Origin: Pegea sp. RAD2-039 | Taxonomy: Eukaryota; Chordata; Thaliacea; Salpida; Salpidae | DNA: 64,000 bases | Direction of reading: 5' to 3' | Assembly (NCBI GenBank): GCA_034620365.1 | Contig: JAQGEQ010000003.1 | Coordinates: 558,001 to 622,000 of the forward strand | Part shown: positions 1-11,871 of the stretch, piece by piece | Layout of the letters: each line of letters opens with the position of its first letter | How positions within the stretch are numbered: position 1 is the first letter of the stretch | Program-made: the position numbers and the translations under genes | Notes under the pieces: generated by a model | What the model was told of the DNA's origin: nothing | The model's database searches: none | What the model saw: the letters and a program-made list of their open reading frames with translations, nothing else

Positions 1-73
1 CTTACAGCGTGGATTTCAGACATCGGTGACTTCCTCTTCTTCATTTATTTTTTTCTTCAATTTTTTGTTTTAG

Positions 74-1565
74 ATCGACGAGAAAAATGATTTGAAAGCT
101 GATTTGGATGAAGTGAAGATCAAATTTCAGGAACTTCAGGTAAGATTCATCTGATCTTCATCTTTCAAGATCTTCCAATACTTAATGGGGTTTCTCAGAA
201 TTCACCCAAAAAGTCAGATCCAGAAGTAGAAAAGATCACCAACAACCTCCGACAAGAGCTTCTTTCATCTGATGAAAGCATCTCCATTCTCAAGTAATCT
301 TCCTCATCCTAAGGATCACCAAAAGATCTTCTTCTTATTTAGCGAGGAGAACCGAAATCTGAAAGCAAAGATTCTACAGCTCTATGACGTCATCGACAAA
401 ACAAAGTCCGAGTCGACATCTGAAGAGTGTGAAGGACTCGACAATGATGTAATCATCAAATGACGTCATCAGCTCTAAAATGACTTCAGGGGTTATTACA
501 GGATTCATTGAAAGCTGAAGAAGAAGAAGAAGAACTGAAATCTTCTGAAAAACTTCAAAAAGAAGATGAGTTGGAATCACTGAAGCGAGACATGTTGCTC
601 TTACAAGTGAGTGACGTCATCATATAGCAGTGACATCATCATATACTACTGACGTCATTGTGTCAGGATAAATTTAGTGAAGTAATGAGAAGAAATGGAG
701 AGGCTTCAGATCGAATAGATGAGCTGGAACATGTCAACGTCCAATTACAAAATGAGTGTAACACGATCGGTAAGTGCCCCTACAAATCCCACCCAAAAGT
801 CTCCTGATCTTCAACTGTTGCTAGGTGAATATGTGTCTTTGTATCAAAATGCACGAAAAGCTCTTCAACAACGTCATCATGAAAAAGATGAATATATTTC
901 TATGATGGCTCGTGAGAGAGAACAAATGCAGGTTAGATGGTTGCTAAGTGATGGAGGGTAGTTGCTAAGTGATAGAGGGTAGTTGCTAAGTGATAGAGGG
1001 TAGTTGCTAAGTGATAGAGGGTGGTTGCTAAGTGATAGAGGGTAGTTGCTAAGTGATAGAGGGTAGTTGCTAAGTGATAGAGGGTAGTTGCTAAGTGATA
1101 GAGGGTAGTTGCTAATTGATGATCGTTTTTTATCTGTAGGAGAAACTGGAAAAGTTGGAACATTTAGTTGAAGGTTTTTTGTCATCGGATCGTTCATCAA
1201 CAGATTTACTGCCACCTAGCGATGAAAATGAAGAAGAAGATAAAAATGATGAAAGATCAAATGATGATTCAGGTATTTGGCGGCATACCAACAGTTTGAG
1301 AATAAAAACTAAATAATTTTCTGTAGAAGATTCCAAAACAGATCTTGATAAGTCTTCTAAGCAACGTCCTGATCTTCTTCCTCCCGATCATGCTCCTCTA
1401 TCAGTTCCTGGGAAGTTGCGCAAGATTATTTCACCTCAAAAAGATACTGCTGGTGAAATTCTTCATCTCTTAGATGAGATGAAGACTCCTAAAGAACGCA
1501 AAGTCATCTCTCCTCCGCCAAAAGCATTTGGAATGAAGTACACAGGAAGATTTAGTTACATTTAA
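74..1565 (+). CDS. GOLGA2: Golgin GM130 (GOLGA2), C-terminal part
   Basis: Golgin of the cis-Golgi: a long coiled coil that tethers vesicles and whose C-terminus anchors to GRASP65. Eight exons fit by phase: 74-139, 199-293, 343-448, 502-606, 667-769, 825-931, 1140-1272 and 1327-1565, giving 317 aa. The 5' part lies outside the window. Early exons are heptad-rich (for example KNDLKADLDEVKIKFQELQ). Exon 825-931 encodes EYVSLYQ followed by RHHEKDEYI, a block I recognise from GM130. The last exon has EILHLLDEMKTPKER, like the conserved GM130 tail, and ends in a hydrophobic residue (RFSYI), as expected for a PDZ-binding C-terminus. A poly(A) signal AATAAA lies at 1628. The intron after 931 is filled by a minisatellite. 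Family call firm; exact splice sites read by eye. Confidence 0.85.
385..657. promoter_or_regulatory. Cluster of four TGACGTCA palindromes
   Basis: Perfect 8-bp CRE/ATF-type palindromes occur at 385-392 (inside an exon), 461-468, 612-619 and 650-657 (introns) of the GM130 gene, with a near match at 631. The octamer is known as the CREB/ATF site; its use here is inference only. Confidence 0.3.
940..1118. repeat. 21-bp minisatellite in GM130 intron
   Basis: Eight full tandem copies of a 21-bp unit (GTTGCTAAGTGATAGAGGGTA) plus a partial ninth run from 940 to about 1118. Copies differ by single bases, for example an A to G in the first unit and a terminal G in the fourth. The array fills most of the intron between 931 and 1140. 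It also creates spurious minus-strand open frames, which are not genes. Confidence 0.95.
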
Positions 1566-1627
1566 ATTATTTTCTTCTTCTTTTTATATTTTTCTTTTAT
1601 TTCTATTCAATTGTATCTCGGCTCCTC

Positions 1628-1633
1628 AATAAA
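1628..1633 (+). terminator. Poly(A) signal of GM130 gene
   Basis: AATAAA 63 bases after the stop codon at 1563-1565. Confidence 0.6.
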
Positions 1634-1639
1634 TAAATT

Positions 1640-3730
1640 CTAAACTCATTTGTCAAATGAATCATAGCAGCAGCAGCAGCTGATCTTCAAAATGTAATTT
1701 GATGTCTCAAAGAAGAAAATACTTTCTTCTAAATAATACAGCTTTTATAAAATACTTTCGTTGTATGCAACGAATTATATAATAAAAGAAGATACAAACA
1801 AAAAAGTTACAAAACTAAATTGAAAATTATAAAAACTCTTATAATGCAAGATTGTATTTAAGTTAGCTTTTTAACTCCATTTTTATCTACTAGAAAATCA
1901 TAAAAGAAATCTTTTAAATTTAATTTAACCAATTTTGATATTAGAATCAACTAAATGATTGAAAATTCGCTAACAAAAAAGATATTCGATTAAATTTGAG
2001 TTAGTTTGAAAAATAGATGAGCTATTAAACTTATTACACTTATCAATTCATTTCTAAAGCTATCTATAAGAGATGAAGGGTTTCCAAGTAATCCTTCTGA
2101 CACTGGATATAAAATTATCTAAAAATATATTTTGGTTTAAAAAGCCCAGTAAAAAAAAGTTTGTTTGGTTAGTAAAATCAATAAATTATGCATAAAAATC
2201 TTTTTGTTAAATAATCATTTTATTCTAGCTTTTTTAGAAAAGAGTTTTTAATATTAGCTGTGAGATTACTATAAATCAAAATGATTTGTTTCTGCATTTT
2301 AGTCAGATAAATTAACAAAGGTTGTAATTCGGCGTTATAAAATCTCAGATCTTTTATATCAAATCAACAAGTGTGGCTTTAACTAGTCGTTTGTTTGTTA
2401 GGATATTTTCAAACTGTTCTCTCAAACTGCAGAGTTTATCAAAAAGTTTGTCAAACTACTCAAAGCTTTATTATGAACTATTCAGCTTATTTACCTTTTT
2501 AACTTTTCTGTAGCTTCTTTTTGTTGACTTCAAGAGATGAATGATTCTTATTAACAATCTATAAAACTTATGAAGCTTATTTTAGACAATAACTGAATTG
2601 ATTAAAGATTCTTTTGTAGATATTTTTTAAAGAAAAGAATCTTAGAAGGGTTCTTGAAAATATTTTACATCTAAAGTTTTTGAGCGAAGACTTTTTCAAT
2701 CATTCAATCACTTAGAAAAATTATTTTTTGCCACCTAAAAATTTTTTGTTTTTGTTTTCGAACCATATAAGATTAACATTTTTCAATTATTTATTCAAGT
2801 AACTAATATAAAACTTCTTGTCAATATCATTATTTACAAGAAATAACTGTTTTCAACTTTAATATTCTTTCAACTGTTCACTTTAAATCTTCTGAAAAAA
2901 AATCTTTCTTGAATTTATACTAATTTTTTCTGAATTTCAAATCACACTAAAAAATCAGCTCACTAATTCATGTATATTAATTTTTTGCTCATATGATGCT
3001 AAACGTTTAATGTTTAATTATTCTTATAACATATTTGAAATGTTGTAGGAATTACCACTGAAATTTTTTTGCGTCTAAATAAAAATCACCATTTTAGTGC
3101 TAGTAGCATAAATAAGACTACGTTGCATTATTTATTATTAGTTATTAGATTGTACCTTTCCTTAAGTTTTCCCTTCAAAAGCCTCAAGATAATAATAATA
3201 GCTCTTAACTAATCATAAAATATTATTTTGATAATCTAGGTAAACAAATTTTGAAAATATATGATTAACCCTTTTATAATTTACTTATATATATTGTTAA
3301 TTAGATTGTTAAAAGTTGAAATTTGTTTAATTTTATTTATATATTTTTTTGAATTTTATTATTAGGATTATTATACTTTTCGTATATTTGATTTAGTTTT
3401 AAGCTTTCTCACTATATAATTTATTTAATCATAATTTATTTGCTGATTACTTAATTTTTTCTTAATTCAAACCAATTTTCTGTTAGATTTAAAGACTATT
3501 TTAAGGGCTTTTCTGAGTTTTTAAAATATATATTTTCTTGATTTATTTTTTAACTGCAACTTTAATTTTTTTTAACCAATTAATAAATTTTGGTAAAAAT
3601 ATTCTCAATTATTTTTCTTATGCCAAATCTTTTATTTTATTTTCCTGTAATGAAGCCATTTGCTTATTTTATCTTCATCATATTTGTTTTATAAACTTTC
3701 ATTAAACACTTTTACTAGGTATCAACTACC
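1640..3730. other. Intergenic, AT-rich
   Basis: A short AGC repeat lies near 1666-1680. I see no coding frame or RNA gene. The last part is the promoter and 5' leader of the SPCS3 gene. Confidence 0.5.
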
Positions 3731-4513
3731 ATGCATACAGTTTGGTCTAGAGCGAATTCAGTGTTTGCTTTTACAGTGACAGTCACTGCTTCTGTGGCAT
3801 TTGCTTGTTTCTTAACAACTCATTTGTTAGATAATAGAAGAGATGTCTCAATTGGTGTTGACAAAATTATCGTGTAAGTTTTTTAAGATTTAATAAGCTA
3901 GATTCAATTTAGAATAAAGTTATATTCGTTTTAGAGATCATTTGTTTATATTTCAACTTTACTAACTAATTATTTCTGTCTTGAATATTCATTTTTGTCT
4001 TTTAAATAGAAAAAGTGTAGAAGAGTTTTATGTGGGTCAGCAAAATGACTTGGGTATTGTTCATTTTTCATTGAAGTCAGGTAACCATCTCTTTTTATTT
4101 TTCTTATATTCTGAAAATTTATATTTTAATTCAGATCTCTCATCAGTATTTAATTGGAACTGCAAACAACTGTTTCTCTATTTATTGGCTGAATATAAAA
4201 CCCCTGATAACAAACTTAATCAAGTTGTTCTATGGGATAAAATTATTGAAAGAGGTCAAAATCCATTCCTGAATCTTAGAAAGAAGAGCACCAAATATTA
4301 CTTCTTTGATGACGGATCTAATTTAAGGTATCTTTTCTTCTTTTGTTTTTAGAGTTTTTATTAAAATCTTTTTCATATTTTTACAGAGGAAGAGAAGTTA
4401 GTTTATCTCTACATTGGAATGTAATCCCTAATTCGGGTTACATGTGGATGGTGGGACCAAATGGAAATCATTCCTTTTTATTCCCTGAAAAATATGCTGC
4501 CAGAAGATATTAG
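3731..4513 (+). CDS. SPCS3: Signal peptidase complex subunit 3
   Basis: Non-catalytic subunit (SPC22/23) of the ER signal peptidase, which removes signal peptides from nascent secretory proteins. Exons 3731-3873, 4010-4080, 4135-4327 and 4387-4513 join in phase to 177 aa; the human protein has 180. The start MHTVWSRANSVFAF is the family's N-terminus and leads into one membrane segment (about residues 12-30), with the rest lumenal. Diagnostic blocks are FNWNCKQLFLYLLAEY, NQVVLWDKII, YYFFDDGSNLRG and SLHWNVIPNSG. The tail EKYAARRY matches the family's short basic end. A complete gene with introns of 54-136 bp and nothing unusual. Poly(A) signal at 4658. Confidence 0.97.
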
Positions 4514-4657
4514 ATAAATATGGAAAAGTTTTCTAATAACAGAAGAGATTGGTTTCAAAAGTTTTTTTGTTTTTAATGAATATTGAAACTTTTCTGTTGA
4601 TTTTTTTTAAATTTAAAAATCTTTTTGTGAAAAATCGAATAGAATTTTTAGATAAGG

Positions 4658-4663
4658 AATAAA
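4658..4663 (+). terminator. Poly(A) signal of SPCS3
   Basis: AATAAA about 145 bases after the stop codon, in AT-rich sequence. Confidence 0.5.
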
Positions 4664-4669
4664 TATAGA

Positions 4670-7600
4670 AGTTTTTTGAAGTTTATTTCTGTTTATTAAC
4701 TCGTTAACTAATAGTGAGAAGTTTGAACAATCCATTTACCCTGATTATTCTTCTCAAGTCTTTCATAGCTAGCAAAACTAACCCACTCCCTATTTTAGAG
4801 TTAAATATCTGAGTTTAAGTTCAAATATTAAAGCTTCTGAAGACTTCTACTTTAGAGCCTTTGTTGAAAATGTCTTCCTTCTGATGACAGTTGTTAATTA
4901 ATAATTTGCTACAGTAAAATTATACTACTAAATGTTGAGAACAGTTATGCAAATAATTATGTTAAGTCTGCCACCTTTATTTAAATAAGCTCTATGCAAA
5001 TTAATTTGTCAATAGTTTTTGTTTCGATTACTTCTGTAATTTAAAAAATTTGGAATTGATGATTAAGATTTAAATCACTAAATAATCATCTGCAGAATTA
5101 GTGCAAAAGATGATGCAATATAGAAACTGAAAATCAATTTTTCGCGTACAGATCTTTAATTACCAGTTTATCAATTGCTGAAATTTTCTAAAAGTTTAGG
5201 TGTACCATATAGCAGCAATCATAGAACTTCTGAGCGCTAAAGTTTTATTGATTAGAATACTGACAAAAAAAAATAATTATTGGTCGTCATTTAAAGTTTG
5301 AAATGATGAAAAAACTGTGTAAAGATGTAACAATTTATAAGGAGATTTTATTACCAAAAATATTGGACCAGCAACAAAAAAAGCTTAAATGAAAAACTAC
5401 CAGGTTCTTTTATAAACTATCATTAAAAAGAAGATTTATGAAACCAAATACAATTCAGAAAACAGATTCCAACAAAGTTTATGTTAAGTTATTGTGTCTT
5501 AAAGTGACCATTTACTAAATAGGCTTGTGCCTTCTATAGCTAAAGACATTCTTCGTAAAACCAGAAGCGGACTAAGAAGTATTTAAAGCACTACTGAAAT
5601 TATTCTTAAACAACTCTAAGAAAATGTGGCAAGCAGAATAGTTCTCTATATCACTTTTGTAGATCTCAGCAAAGCCTTTGATGCTGTTAAAATAGTCCTG
5701 TAGAAGATTATCAAGCACTTTGAGTGTCCAAGGGGCTTACCAATATGCAGTTCAAACAAGGTTGAAAAGAACTAGTAAAATATAACAAAGATCTCTCTAC
5801 ATTCTGATGACCTTGATGACTCAGTTTATGTCAGGCGAAGTTTTCCATGAAATTTTCACCACGCGGTTTGTAAAGTTCTTTTCGCGGTAGCTTTAGTGAC
5901 ACAGACTAAGATTACCATCGAGTTTTGCAGAAGCAGCAACACTCTTTGGATTTAATATTAGCTTCACAAAGGTGGAAGCTTCTCGCGAAACTTACGCCGC
6001 TCTTTTTGCTTTAGCATATACTTTCTTTTCTCGCATGTCTTATGCTTCATCTTTAAACCTTTATTTCGCGCAGATTTCTTATCTACTTTTTTCGGCAATT
6101 CGTTGGCTAAAAAAGCTGGCTTTATATGTTGTTTGTTTCTTAGTTACAAATGTTTTTCAGCTTCTATTTATTGTACCTTATCTACTGGTTTCTTCTTCAT
6201 CTCATGTCTGAACAAACAAACCAGAAACAACAGCTTTCATTAAGGCCTGCTTCACCTACTGGTTGCAATCACCACCGACTTTAATATTATTCTAAGTACA
6301 TTTCACTTGAGTATAATCTGAGAAATCTACTCTATCTTTCAAACCAGCCACTGCATATTTTCTTATGATAAGAATCATAAATATTTTTTAAATTTAAGAA
6401 AGTTTTACTGCCATTTTCGTAAACTTATGATTTCAAAAATACTTGTAGTATAAGCTTGATATTTCAGACATAAACTAAATACTTAAAATGTATAAGTTGT
6501 TTGTAAGATTTTTACTCTAAGGTATGTTAGGATGATTTGATAACTGGTATGATCCGTTTATTTGATCAAGAGTAATATTTACTTTATACAGAATCAATAT
6601 TTTCGTTTTAAAAACTAATTGATACAATGGTGTTGTTATGTAATATTCTTAATTTAAAAACTTTATTCCCAAATCGTTATTTTTCAATTCAATGTAAACA
6701 AACATGTTTACGATAGAATAACTAAAAAAAAAAACAAAATCTAAGTTACCGCAACAAGCCCGGATGTGATAAGACCGACTGAAATCAGTGAAGCGTGTAC
6801 TTTTTAAATATTAATTGGAAAAGTACGTTAGACAAATTGTGAAAATTGAGAATTAATTGATATTAACTAAAAAATTTTAATGACAAAATCTAATTATTGT
6901 TAAAATTTAGGTTTGATCTAAGAGTTTAAAAGCAATAAGATAAATTGGTTACAAGTTTATTAGTTAAATTAAAACAAATTTATAAAGATTTAAAAAACTT
7001 TCTAAGCTGCTTAAAAGCTTGTGTTCCACTTGATAGTAATTTCAATCTATTTTTATAAACTTTTTTAATTTAAAATTTGAAAGTGATTATCAGCTAAAAA
7101 TTATCCAAAAGTCAAGCAAGCATGCATTGGATTCTAGTTATTGCAACACTCGCCAAAAAAACTTAATTGTTCAAACATAACAAGTTAAAATCAAGGCACT
7201 TTTATAATTGCCTAACACTTATTTCCTGTAGACTTTTTAACTGGTGTTACTTATAAGGCTTAGGAAATATTTTATATTTTCATTTAAGTTTCATTTTTTA
7301 AATATTCAAAATGAATGGATATTATCAGTAGTCGCAAAAGTATAAATAACATTCCAAAAAATTAATTTAAAATACTCAAAGCTTGTCTTAAGATAAACTT
7401 AATACAGTAGTCCAACGAAAACTTTAATTTATATTTTTTATTTTATACAAAAAACTTCAAAAGTATTTTTTATTTCTTAATTAGTTTTTTAAGAAGTTAA
7501 AAACGACTTGTTTAACAGAAAAACTAGCTTTTATAAAATTTTTAGTAAGTCTAATTCTAAACAACACATAAAAGTCTTTTTAAAAATCCAACTTCTCAAG

Positions 7601-7998
7601 TCATTCAACAAACAACAGACTTCGATTGAGCAATCAAAAAAACAGATAAAGATCTATTGTGCAAAGTTTTCTTCAAGAGTTATAATTATGCCCCAGGCTT
7701 TGGAGATGCTCTGCAAAACCAGTTTTTTTCTTCAGCTTAAAATTTAAACACAAAAAAATTATTTTGAAACCGATAAATCATAAGCAAAAGTTTTTTTCAT
7801 TCAGCTGAAAGTGTTTATCTCAAAAGTGATCTTAGACAGATTATTTATAGAATTGTACCTAGCATTTGATTTAATCAGAAGTTGAAGCTCAAATGTTTTT
7901 AATATTTAACTTCACATTAAACTAAATTGTTTCATATTTAATTTAGTCTTTGATATAAATTAGAACATTTCAAATTGTTCATGTTGATTTAGTTAAAA
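4670..7998. other. Intergenic with one LINE remnant
   Basis: Apart from the reverse-transcriptase fragment at about 5530-5740 I see no supported gene. An open frame at 5972-6211 follows the LINE piece, in somewhat GC-richer DNA containing several CGCG motifs. It could be further degraded element sequence, but I could not match it to a known domain. Confidence 0.4.
5530..5740 (+). mobile_element. Non-LTR retrotransposon RT fragment
   Basis: The plus strand reads YITFVDLSKAFDAVK at about 5645-5692, the conserved reverse-transcriptase block that normally reads Y..F.DL.KAFD.V, followed by KIIKHFECPR, the usual continuation. Upstream, FRKTRSG-like residues correspond to the QCGFR.GR block. Stops interrupt the frame, so this is a dead, strongly truncated LINE piece. 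No ends, poly(A) tail or target-site duplication were found. Confidence 0.8.
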
Positions 7999-10900
7999 AT
8001 GGTTTTGAAGACAGAATCCAAAGAAAAGCTTTTGTGTATACTTTTCGTGTTATGGAACTTAGTAGGTAAGATTGAATATAAGTCAATATTTAAACTGATT
8101 TTCTTGAAATAAATTTGGGAATAAATATTTCGGTTATAATTGTATCTAACACCTAATTAATCTAAGAAATGTCATCTATAATCTTCATCATAATCATTAT
8201 TAAATCGTTATTTGAAAATATCAACATATTAGAATAATCTTTAATTAATAGATTAATATTTTGTAAAAATATTTCTCTTTTTAGACTTCATTAATTAGTT
8301 GGTATGTAAATGAAATTTGTAGCACAATAATGACAAATGTTTACAAGTTTCTATCGTCAATTTATTTATTCTAACCAATAAAATACTAAAATTTAATCAT
8401 ACATTTATAGATTGTAAGAGTGGTTTAGAACTTGAATGTCTTGGAAATAGAATTTTCGTCACAATAAGCGATCTGTAAGTACAAATAATATTCATCTTCG
8501 AATAACTTTTTACATATTCTTATCTAGAAGAGTACTTTCATAAAACTTTAAATCATTCATTATTCAACTTATCAAACTTGGAACTATTTAACCAAGTTTA
8601 TCATTAAACTATTCAGGTTTTTAAATGCAAATGATATTAATGTCATCAATCCAAACCAAATCTATTTTAAAAATAATCCAAATTGTGCCGCTTCACGATT
8701 AAATGAAAGCTACACCCTAGAAATTCTTCCCCCTTTTGATACATGTGGTACATCTTTACAAGTGAGTCATATTTTGTCAACTTTGATTGCTAATGTAAAT
8801 ATTTAACTGAATTTTCTTGATCAAAAAACGAATTAGTTCTTATATTTTTAGGATATATTTTTATCTGTAATCTGAAATAAAAATGATTTCTTACATTTAA
8901 TTAATTACTATTACAGCATGAAACAGAAAGTTATGTTTACTCAAATGAAATCATAATTAAACGATCAGATGAAGAGGATGAAGAGACAGAAGATAATATA
9001 GATCGGATTCCAATTCAATGTATCTATGATGATAAATACATCGTCAGCTCAGATTATGGTCTGAAACCCTATGTTAGGTATGTGCTTTTACAATTCTACT
9101 TTTAGTGATTCGTAGATTAAAAGGAAACACTTTAATCAATTTTAATAATTTATTTATTACTGATCTATCTAAACTAATTTTATTTATCAATTTTAAAACT
9201 GTTTTTAACGTGTAACTTTTACAGCAACATTTTTACACAGTCAACTAAACGTTTTAGTTTTGATCTTTTTTAGGACAGTTTATTTTGAAACAGCAAAAGG
9301 AAACATCAGTATGGAAATGAATCTTTATCAACGGGATGATTATCATCCTAAAAGTCGATTAGGTCCAAATCCAATGGTGCTAGTTAGTAAGTTGAAACTG
9401 ACTTTCATACATAATATGTTTAAACTAGAATTTAACAGCTTTAAAAGTAATCTCAATCTTTATCATCTACTTAAAACAGATTATTAGCTTAAAATACTCG
9501 AATTAAAAAATACAAAGCCAGCAGACTTGATTATAAGAAATTTTTCTTTTAGGCATACCACTGTACGTTTCTGTAAAAATGGAAGACATTTTTGGCGACT
9601 CTAAAATCAGCACAGTACTAGAAAATTGCTACGCAACTGATGAACCATCTTACAAAGACATGGACAGTCTTTTGCATTATTTGGTTCAGGGAAGGTAATT
9701 CAAAACTAATAGTTTAGAGATTTTGCTAAAATCATTTTTCTATAATTTTTTGAAGATGTAAAGTTATATAACTAAAAAAAAAGCTATAAAAAAACAGATT
9801 ATTTGAAAAATTTACGTCATCAATATTGTGTTATCTTGTTTTAAAAACGTTTTTCTATTTCTTGTTTTTAAGCTTACAACCTTTAAAAAAGGAATATTTG
9901 TATATGTTTCTTTGCAAACCTCAGAAACAATTTGTTTTTTTAAACTAAATTCAGCAAAGTTAATTTGATAATAGACGAAAAAACAGATCCAATTATCCGT
10001 ACAAACCCCAATCATCAGTTGTGAAACCAATTTTTTATGAAAGCTGCTTATTGATAAATCTATTTTCATCATAATTGGCAAAAATATATATTTTCATTTT
10101 TAATTAAAACAAAACAAGCTAATTGATAAACTATTGCATGTTAGATAAGAATTTTAATTTTTTGTTTGATGACTTTTTCTTTAAGCAGGCTTATAAGACT
10201 TTAAAAAACAAAATATCTTCTAATTGATCTGTATCTGACTTAATATTTTCTAGGTGTGTAAGTCCTGATGATTCAACAGTAAGAATATATAAAAATGGAA
10301 TCAGTTATGATGCAAGGTTTAAGTTTGACATGTTTCGATGGAAACAAGGACAAACAGAGTGAGTTGAAGGAACATACAACGTTTCACATCACTTTTAAAT
10401 CAATTTTTAACATAAAATTCAGATTTGTTTATCTTCACTGCGAAGTGAAAGTTTGTAATAGAAGTAAAGAAGAGTGCACTGGAGCCGGTGTGAGTTGAAA
10501 ATAATAATAAGAAGTTGATTAGTTTTCAAATAAGCAAAATTTGTAGTAACAAAACAACATCCTGAAAATATTTCACAAGACGTAAATTAAAGTCACAAAA
10601 TAAACTTTTCAAAGAACACCAATTCGTACCATCAGTAAATGTTATAAAATGTATTAGAAACTTTTCTTGATAAATAAAAAAATGATGTGAAGCAGCTTGG
10701 AGCTTCTAATAGGGTGTAGATCAGTCAAAGATTACATAAACATGAAGATAAAGTCTCTATAGATGCTAATGAAATTCTTGTAACTCTTGTAAGCATCCAT
10801 AACTGAATACAATTTCAAGAAACGTCAAATTAATTGATCTAAATCAGTCAAAGAACTCTTTAAAACAACTTTTCAGATGAGTATCATTTAATTCTAACAG

Positions 10901-11338
10901 GATCAATGTAACGGAGTCCGAAGTGAAAGAACAAAGCGAAACTTAGATGACGTGGAAAGCGGAATCACTTCTATTGGACCAATTGCTATTGGTCAAGTGG
11001 ACAGAGAAGGAAAAGCCAAATTAGAAACTGGACTTAAAAGAATGAAAAATGACAAAGGTTTTGAAATTTTAGTATATAATAACAAGTTGAAGTATTTTTC
11101 AAATAAACACTAATTTAAAACTGCTGAAGATAACATTTATATATTTTCAGATTTCCTCACAATCTATATCATTCTCGCTGTTGGTATTGTATTGACTTTC
11201 TTCGTCCTGATTTTTGTTTTCGCTATCAGTGTGAAACGTTCACGGCAGATTAAGGAGTTTAAAAAACAATGTGAGAAAATGGTCGCCTACGGAACGCCTA
11301 AATCTACTTTCAACCATAACTCTTTGCCTCGATGTTAA
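7999..11338 (+). CDS. ZP-domain type I membrane protein
   Basis: Extracellular zona pellucida-domain protein; such proteins polymerise into matrices after release from the membrane. Ten exons: 7999-8065, 8411-8474, 8617-8761, 8917-9077, 9274-9386, 9553-9694, 10254-10358, 10423-10489, 10901-11057 and 11151-11338, giving 402 aa. Residues 1-22 form a signal peptide (hydrophobic core LLCILFVLWNLV). The ZP module spans about 23-292: ELECLGNRIFVTI begins ZP-N, and ENCYATDEPS and EFVYLHCEVKVC are classic ZP-C blocks. RTKR at 298-301 is a furin-type site just before the transmembrane helix (about 342-366), followed by a short basic cytoplasmic tail. An acidic insert (DEEDEEETED-like) sits in the linker. 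Which ZP subfamily it belongs to is not resolved. Confidence 0.9.
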
Positions 11339-11871
11339 TTCATCTTATATCTCCTTAAATTGTAACTATACTGGAAGAGCCGCGCGCTAATCAGCATTTT
11401 CACTCGTGCCATGAACCTTTAGATGTTAATAACCGTGAAATGTACATTAGCTTTTTAAAAAAAGTACTTTTAGTGTAACTTGTATTAAAGAAACTACTAA
11501 ATGAGAACTTCTGGTGATAAGCGCAGTTTATCGAGTATAGCTTTAATCAGTTATAAAATATACTTTGGTGAAGTTTTACTAATGAATTAGAAACACATTG
11601 AAAAATGATGTAGTTGCCACAAAAGCAATAAACTTGTGACAAAATTATCTCAAGATAGAAAAGTTAATAGGAGAAACAACTGAACTAAAATCTCTTGAAT
11701 ACAAAGGAGCTTTTTGAGAAATTATCTGAACTTTGCAGAAACACAAACTAGTCTGCCTCAAATTCGTCTAAATAAAATTCTTCTGAACAGCTACTTAATA
11801 TCAACAAAACATAGATTCGATCTATAAATTTTATTCATTTAGAAAACAACTGAATTGACGTCCAGATGAAT

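Noticed and set aside
877-1215. Minus-strand frames of repeated SNYPLSL and ATTLYHL units
   Set aside because: Products of the 21-bp minisatellite in the GM130 intron; no start, splice or domain support.
1666-1680. AGC triplet run
   Set aside because: Short microsatellite after the GM130 poly(A) signal; no coding role.
5972-6211. 79-codon plus-strand frame with hydrophobic segments
   Set aside because: No match to a known family and next to a LINE fragment, so more likely decayed element sequence.
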